From positions 1-32,337 of IMG/VR virus record IMGVR_UViG_3300042384_000949: 32,337 nt of DNA; one strand, written 5' to 3'. Source of the stretch: a virus. Numbering within the stretch: position 1 is the first letter of the stretch; every line of letters starts with the position of its first letter. The translations under genes and the position numbers were made by a program. Shown one piece after another: positions 28,362 through 32,337 of this stretch. The notes beneath the pieces are model-generated. The model was not told the origin of the DNA. It worked only from the letters and a program-made list of their open reading frames with translations, and did not search any database.

Positions 28362-30344
28362 TTATCCGAAAATTAGAGCGTTTACGATTGATTTACTATC
28401 TACATAGTCTTTATTAGTAGCGTCTGTACCTGTAGTGGGTACTGGTACGTTTTCTAATGTACCAGAGTTTAAGCTCATACCGTTAGAGCTAAACTTACCT
28501 GTAGCGTCTATTTTAGCTACCTCTGTAGCTCCTGTACCAGTAGAGAATTTTATCTCTGCGCCTGCAGTATCGGTCATAATATTTAGGGTACGTTTTGAGT
28601 AAAGCCCAAACTGGTTAGCCGTCCACATTCCATAGGCATTAGCAGCGCCACCAGAGTTAAGAGCTGCTATCTGGATAACTTCCCCATCGTCTGCCCGTGC
28701 GTTAATAGCGCAATACCCAGCCGTATTAGTGTTATTTACCAGGATACCAGGAAACTCTACCCCGTTGTTTCCTGTAACGGTTAAACTGCCCGTCATTGTA
28801 TCGCCAGATTTATTAACCTTAAGAGCTAGCGCTGTATTAACTGCAGTTTTAGAAGGCGCTACCGTTGTAGAAGCTGTGAGGTTATTCGCTACTTTTGCGT
28901 CTATAGCAGTTTGTTGAGCAGTAGAGACTGGTAAATCTGCAGGAGCTAAATTTGATACGTTAGAAAGTCCTACGTCTGACTTAGTTAGAACTACCACCCC
29001 AGCATAACCGTTTACAGAGATAACTGCATCTGCTCCAGAGTGAACCTTTTCCCAGGTAGTCCCGTTATATACTGCATAATCCCCTAGTACAAAATTAAGA
29101 CTGTTTACTCCTGGTCCTGCTACAGACGTTTTATAAACGTCCCCAGTATTACCGGTCCCATCTACCAGGGTAGGGGTATTAGTGAGAGCATTATAAGCTC
29201 CCTTATATTCCATAATTGAGTTAGGTAACTGAGCTACTGGGACCTTGCCCCCAGCGTCTAGACCTGCTACCCCTAGAGGTGAGCCTATCGCTGCTAGATC
29301 AATCTTAAGATCTAAAGCGTCCTGAGTATCTGTAGAAATAATTTTATCAATGTCTGCAGTATTGTTTACGTTACCTAGTCCTATGTCATTAGGAGAAACG
29401 TAATCCGTAACCTGGAGCCAGTTACCAGGGTAAGCTACTGGGTTATAACCTGCTGCCCCGATAGCTGCGATCATTCTAAAAGAGGCTCCGTTAAACATTA
29501 CCCCATCGCCTACAGTATAAGTTACACCGTTATTGTAGTCCCCGGTCCAGTTTACGTTTGTAATTAAATTAAGCGCAGTCTGGGTAGCGGTAGAGATAGG
29601 CTTATCTAAGTCTGCAGTATCGTCTACGTTACCTAGCCCTAAGTCTGTTTTTACTAGAGTTTCATTTTTCCATAGTGAGGTAGTAGAGTCATATCTTAAA
29701 ACTTGATTATCTACTAATGAGCTAATAGAAACGTTATGTAACTCCTGGAGCTCAAAACCGTTTTGTACTCTTACTTCTATTGTCCCGTTTGTAGGGTGGG
29801 ATCTAGTAGTAGTACCGATAAATACCGCATGATCTGGAGCAGCAGGCTTAGTAGTAGTCATACCACCGGGTACCGTAGGAGATAACCAGAGAGATAACCC
29901 CACCGTAAAGGCAGAAGTATCTAGAGACTCTGCTAGACCGAAAACTACTACCTCACCATTAGAATTATCTGCAATAGATGTAGCAGTAATACCTACAGTC
30001 TTACTAGAGGTAGCCTCTGAGTTAGCTAGAGATAAAGCTATAGTAGGTAAGTTACCTAGAGCTCCGTTAAAATAAACTACTGAGCCCTTAGGGACTGTAA
30101 CCCCTGTATTATTTCTAACTGTAGTTGTGAGCTTATTAGTTGAGGCAGAAGCTAATAGCTGCCAATAGGTAGTATTAGTCGGGACGTTGCCCGTAGTAGG
30201 AGCGATACAAAGATAGGACGCATTACCATAGGACACCGAATCTCCAGGACCGTAAGAGGTACTAGGAGAATAAACACCCGTAGGATTAATATTTGAGTTA
30301 ATTGTAAACGGGTTAAGAAGTTGGACTAATTTAAAATCAGACAT
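28362..30344 (-). CDS. Fibre protein with carbohydrate-binding and collagen-free shaft repeats
   Basis: 660 residues. Residues about 21-65 (VYSPSTSYGPGDSVSYGNAS, then YWQLL) and 265-312 resemble small chitin/carbohydrate-binding (CBM5/12-like) modules. Residues about 80-200 are a common phage beta domain starting VPKGSVVYFNGA. Shaft repeats of the pattern GLGNVxxTADxDKxISTxTQxAL lie at about 236-258 and 322-344, with a degenerate copy near 455-482, as found in long tail fibres. The C-terminal part is beta with Gly, ending in TTGTDATNKDYVDSK, a known fibre end. No peptidase-type chaperone. Its gene lies between capsid and neck genes, so it may decorate the head or the neck. Confidence 0.72.
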   Translation of the reverse strand: MSDFKLVQLLNPFTINSNINPTGVYSPSTSYGPGDSVSYGNASYLCIAPTTGNVPTNTTYWQLLASASTNKLTTTVRNNTGVTVPKGSVVYFNGALGNLPTIALSLANSEATSSKTVGITATSIADNSNGEVVVFGLAESLDTSAFTVGLSLWLSPTVPGGMTTTKPAAPDHAVFIGTTTRSHPTNGTIEVRVQNGFELQELHNVSISSLVDNQVLRYDSTTSLWKNETLVKTDLGLGNVDDTADLDKPISTATQTALNLITNVNWTGDYNNGVTYTVGDGVMFNGASFRMIAAIGAAGYNPVAYPGNWLQVTDYVSPNDIGLGNVNNTADIDKIISTDTQDALDLKIDLAAIGSPLGVAGLDAGGKVPVAQLPNSIMEYKGAYNALTNTPTLVDGTGNTGDVYKTSVAGPGVNSLNFVLGDYAVYNGTTWEKVHSGADAVISVNGYAGVVVLTKSDVGLSNVSNLAPADLPVSTAQQTAIDAKVANNLTASTTVAPSKTAVNTALALKVNKSGDTMTGSLTVTGNNGVEFPGILVNNTNTAGYCAINARADDGEVIQIAALNSGGAANAYGMWTANQFGLYSKRTLNIMTDTAGAEIKFSTGTGATEVAKIDATGKFSSNGMSLNSGTLENVPVPTTGTDATNKDYVDSKSIVNALIFG

Positions 30345-30618
30345 AGACTAAGCTCGCTCTGTTATCCCATACCTGGTCAAAATTATTAGACGCTGCTGTA
30401 ATTACTACCCCAGAGGATAGATCTATTTTTTTAATAAGCCACTTAGGCTCACTTGCTAGAGCTCCGAAAGTACCCTCTCCTAAATAGATTAAGGTAGAGC
30501 TAACGTTATCTACTCTAAGTCCTACACTATCACTCTCATTAGTTACGGCTATTTTAGACTTACCATTTTCGGCAGATCTAAACTTATCGTACTCTCTAGT
30601 TTGACTGTCTGACTGCAT
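30337..30618 (-). CDS. Hypothetical fibre-associated protein
   Basis: 93 residues. A polar start (MQSDSQTREYDKFRSAEN) leads to a beta-rich remainder with VTNESDSVGLRVDN and DLSSGVVITAASN. AGG lies eight bases before the ATG. It overlaps the fibre gene by eight bases and its upstream neighbour by 23, so the three are co-translated. A decoration or fibre-anchor role fits the context. Confidence 0.6.
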   Translation of the reverse strand: MQSDSQTREYDKFRSAENGKSKIAVTNESDSVGLRVDNVSSTLIYLGEGTFGALASEPKWLIKKIDLSSGVVITAASNNFDQVWDNRASLVYV

Positions 30619-30823
30619 TAGGTACCTTTACAGCATTATACTGCTGGGCTGCTATATTCTCTGCCTTATCATGGTACCAGGCCACGTGCGTTTTTGAAAC
30701 TGTATCGTAGTAAACAGAGAAGAAATTAACGGTACCACCACGGGCAAAACTAACTTTCATCATTAGGGACCTGAGATCTTCAACGGTTTTTGCCTGGATA
30801 AAAGTAGGAAAAAGTTGGTCCAT
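30596..30823 (-). CDS. Hypothetical protein downstream of capsid
   Basis: 75 residues, mixed alpha/beta, with MKVSFARGGTVNFFSVYYD. GAGGA lies before the ATG, only a few bases after the T-run of the capsid terminator, so read-through is needed to make it unless a promoter lies in the capsid gene. No family named. Confidence 0.6.
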   Translation of the reverse strand: MDQLFPTFIQAKTVEDLRSLMMKVSFARGGTVNFFSVYYDTVSKTHVAWYHDKAENIAAQQYNAVKVPNAVRQSN

Positions 30824-30836
30824 TGTCTTTCCTCAC

Positions 30837-30867
30837 AAAAAAATGCCCAGGGAATTACCCCCAGGCA
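30837..30867 (-). terminator. Intrinsic terminator after the major capsid gene
   Basis: On the minus strand TGCCTGGGG, loop GTAATT and CCCTGGGCA form a nine-pair stem (two G-T wobbles) followed by seven T's. The CCTGG/TGGG-type stem resembles that after the major tail protein gene. Confidence 0.85.
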
Positions 30868-30887
30868 AAATAAAAACTGTTTAAAAA

Positions 30888-31739
30888 TTAAGCAGCCTTG
30901 AATTTAATCATGAGGGCAGACTTAGTAGGAGCAGCGTTACCCTGACCAATTTCCAAGCCCTTAAGCCCATATAAAGCCTCAAGTGCCCGTTTTTTCGCTC
31001 CTACCCCATGGTCGATGTCATCCTGTTCCCCATAGGAAGGCTCACGCTGAAAACCGTAGGCGATAGCGCCTTTCTCAGCCATGAAGTATTCTGCATCGCC
31101 TAGAGCATTACAGACTACTACGTTAATCCCGAAAACCTTACCGATAGAACCGGTTTGGATTACAGAAGCGCCGTAAACTTGGTTAGAAGAAAACTCAGTG
31201 ATCTTAAGCATAGCAGTTTCTTGAGAAGGAGAGATAAAAAGAGTTACAGCATTCATATCTGCTTCATTCTTCTTAAGGTATTCTCTCATTTCTAGAACTA
31301 CGTCACGAGTAATTGCACTTGCTGCTGCTACTTCTGCAGCCTCAGCCAATACTACTGCTTTAAGTTTAGCGTCAAAATAGCGACCGTGACTTGAAGAAGC
31401 TCTTTGAACGAGCTCAAGCTCCCAGTTTAAAGTTGACTGAATAGAATCGTTAGGATCAATGATCCATTTTACTGCTGCTGGGACGTTGAGCAAAAGTGTA
31501 TCAACTGTACTAGTGATAGCCTGAGCGTCAACTGTACCACCTGAAGCTCTCTCACCTACTGTGAAAGATGAAAGCTTAGGGAAAGAGATAGACTTCATCC
31601 CTTTAACTGCGAATTGAGAAACGTTAGTAAAGTAGTTTGAGAAAATAGCCTTAGCTAGTAGCTCTTTCTGGGCCATGTCTACGATAAGCGCCATTTTTGT
31701 AGCTGCTACCTGGGTATTTCCGATAATTGCGTCTGACAT
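30888..31739 (-). CDS. Major capsid protein
   Basis: 283 residues. It lies directly behind the scaffold and has the composition of HK97-fold coat proteins: an N-terminal helix and arm (about 1-55), a P-domain-like stretch (VSQFAVKGMKSISFP, TSTVDTLLLNVPAAV), and a beta/helix A-domain toward the end (about 190-283). The strong AAGGAG ribosome site and the following terminator fit the most abundant virion protein. The fold is inferred; the sequence shows no single diagnostic motif. Confidence 0.85.
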   Translation of the reverse strand: MSDAIIGNTQVAATKMALIVDMAQKELLAKAIFSNYFTNVSQFAVKGMKSISFPKLSSFTVGERASGGTVDAQAITSTVDTLLLNVPAAVKWIIDPNDSIQSTLNWELELVQRASSSHGRYFDAKLKAVVLAEAAEVAAASAITRDVVLEMREYLKKNEADMNAVTLFISPSQETAMLKITEFSSNQVYGASVIQTGSIGKVFGINVVVCNALGDAEYFMAEKGAIAYGFQREPSYGEQDDIDHGVGAKKRALEALYGLKGLEIGQGNAAPTKSALMIKFKAA

Positions 31740-31773
31740 TTTTAATTCTCCTTAGAATTATATTATTAAAAAA

Positions 31774-32337
31774 CTATTTAAACGTGCTAGAGATATAATC
31801 TTTTAGCTCTGAAGCAGACATTTTAGTTGTATCTATAGTGGTTGTGGTCCCAGTAGATCCTGGTCTAAAAGTATTAGCTCCTATAGGTCCCTGGGCTTTC
31901 CATAGATAAGGAGATTTTTTCTTAATCTCTTCTACAAAACGCTTAGTAACCTCATCGCTAAAGTCCAGGTTATCCTCGTCTAATCCTTCTTTTAGATACT
32001 CTTTTAATTCAGGTCTACTAAGTAGATCGTCCGGGTTATGTAGCTCCCCTGCGTATTTCATTAACTTATCTTTAACTACTTGAGAAATTACTTTCTTTTT
32101 CGTTTTTCCAAGCTCCTGTAAAGCAGCGTTAGCCTTTCTCTTCTCAGCTTCTAACTGGGCAGAGATGTCCCCAGACTCCTGTAGCTTTTTACTTTCTAGA
32201 TCTTCTTTCTCTTTTAAAGCAGTCTTGTACTTCTCTTTGTAGTCCTGACTTTCTTTTAAGAGTCTAGCATTAGTAGCCGCTAATCTTTCCGAGTCTAAAT
32301 TTTCTGGATTAACTTTTGTTGCGTCTGACTGTTCAGC
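31774..32337 (-). CDS. Scaffolding protein, 5' end outside window
   Basis: The frame is open from the right window edge to the TAA at 31774, 187 residues in view. From about residue 15 to 90 it is a strongly charged coiled coil (YKEKYKTALKEKEDLESKK), followed by an acidic middle and a Gly/Pro/Thr segment (TFRPGSTGTTTT). A short helix closes the C-terminus (KMSASELKDYISSTFK), the kind that contacts the coat protein. The place immediately before the capsid and the coiled coil identify a capsid scaffold. An inner ATG at 32061 lies in the middle of the frame and is not the true start. Confidence 0.8.
   Translation of the reverse strand, partial: AEQSDATKVNPENLDSERLAATNARLLKESQDYKEKYKTALKEKEDLESKKLQESGDISAQLEAEKRKANAALQELGKTKKKVISQVVKDKLMKYAGELHNPDDLLSRPELKEYLKEGLDEDNLDFSDEVTKRFVEEIKKKSPYLWKAQGPIGANTFRPGSTGTTTTIDTTKMSASELKDYISSTFK

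Noticed and set aside
27145-28917. Plus-strand ORFs opposite the fibre genes
   Set aside because: Antisense to genes with good starts and coding context; Val/Ala-rich low-complexity translations typical of shadows.
31774-32061. A separate 95-residue gene starting at 32061
   Set aside because: The frame is open through to the window edge and encodes the coiled coil of a scaffold; the ATG is internal.
1-32337. Recoded stop codons (alternative genetic code)
   Set aside because: TAG, TAA and TGA all end well-spaced, complete genes; nothing suggests stop reassignment.
1-32337. Integrase, transposons, tRNA genes, CRISPR arrays
   Set aside because: Looked for on both strands; no recombinase motifs, cloverleaf-like sequence or regular repeat-spacer pattern was seen.

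Overview
The window is most of a tailed bacteriophage genome, and the virion genes point to a siphovirus (long non-contractile tail). It has small and large terminase, portal, scaffold, major capsid, neck proteins, a major tail protein, lambda-type G/GT tail chaperones, a tape measure and tail-tip proteins. There is no sheath gene. Three predicted lipoproteins and a spanin-like lysis region point to a Gram-negative (diderm) host. DNA is AT-rich. I see no tRNA, integrase, transposase or CRISPR array, so nothing supports a temperate lifestyle beyond one small XRE-type regulator. The species and host cannot be named from the sequence alone.

Layout. (1) 1-4299, minus strand: start of a late operon (small protein, TerS, TerL, portal, virion-morphogenesis-like protein). 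It runs off the left edge and apparently resumes at the right edge. (2) 4369-4629, plus: a lone secreted acidic protein. (3) 4590-8093, minus: early operon with a DnaD-like replication initiator (start disrupted by a one-base problem), RecA/DnaB-fold ATPase, XRE regulator, small proteins and an ImmA-like metallopeptidase. (4) 8094-8313: divergent control region with two inverted repeats. (5) 8314-12334, plus: early operon with Erf, SSB and a DEDD exonuclease, flanked by lipoproteins, zinc-finger micro-proteins and small membrane proteins, including a HExxHxxGxxH lipoprotein; it ends in a hairpin. (6) A minus-strand metallophosphoesterase and a plus-strand RusA-like resolvase, divergent from a shared control region. 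(7) 32337-13696, minus: the rest of the late operon, in transcription order scaffold, capsid, fibre proteins, neck, tail tube, G/GT, tape measure, tail tip, fibre/receptor-binding proteins, lysis genes.

How it works together. The two early operons diverge from 8.1-8.3 kb and supply replication (initiator, ATPase) and recombination (Erf, SSB, exonuclease, RusA) functions. The late genes form one leftward unit if the molecule is circular or circularly permuted. Strong intrinsic terminators directly follow the capsid and major tail protein genes, as expected where these two products must outnumber the genes behind them.

Most notable: a GGGAAAG -1 frameshift site joining the tail chaperones; a replication initiator whose conserved N-terminus is reached only through a one-base frame change or an AUA start; receptor-binding genes with foreign base composition; an early lipoprotein metalloprotease; and several overlapping membrane micro-ORFs.
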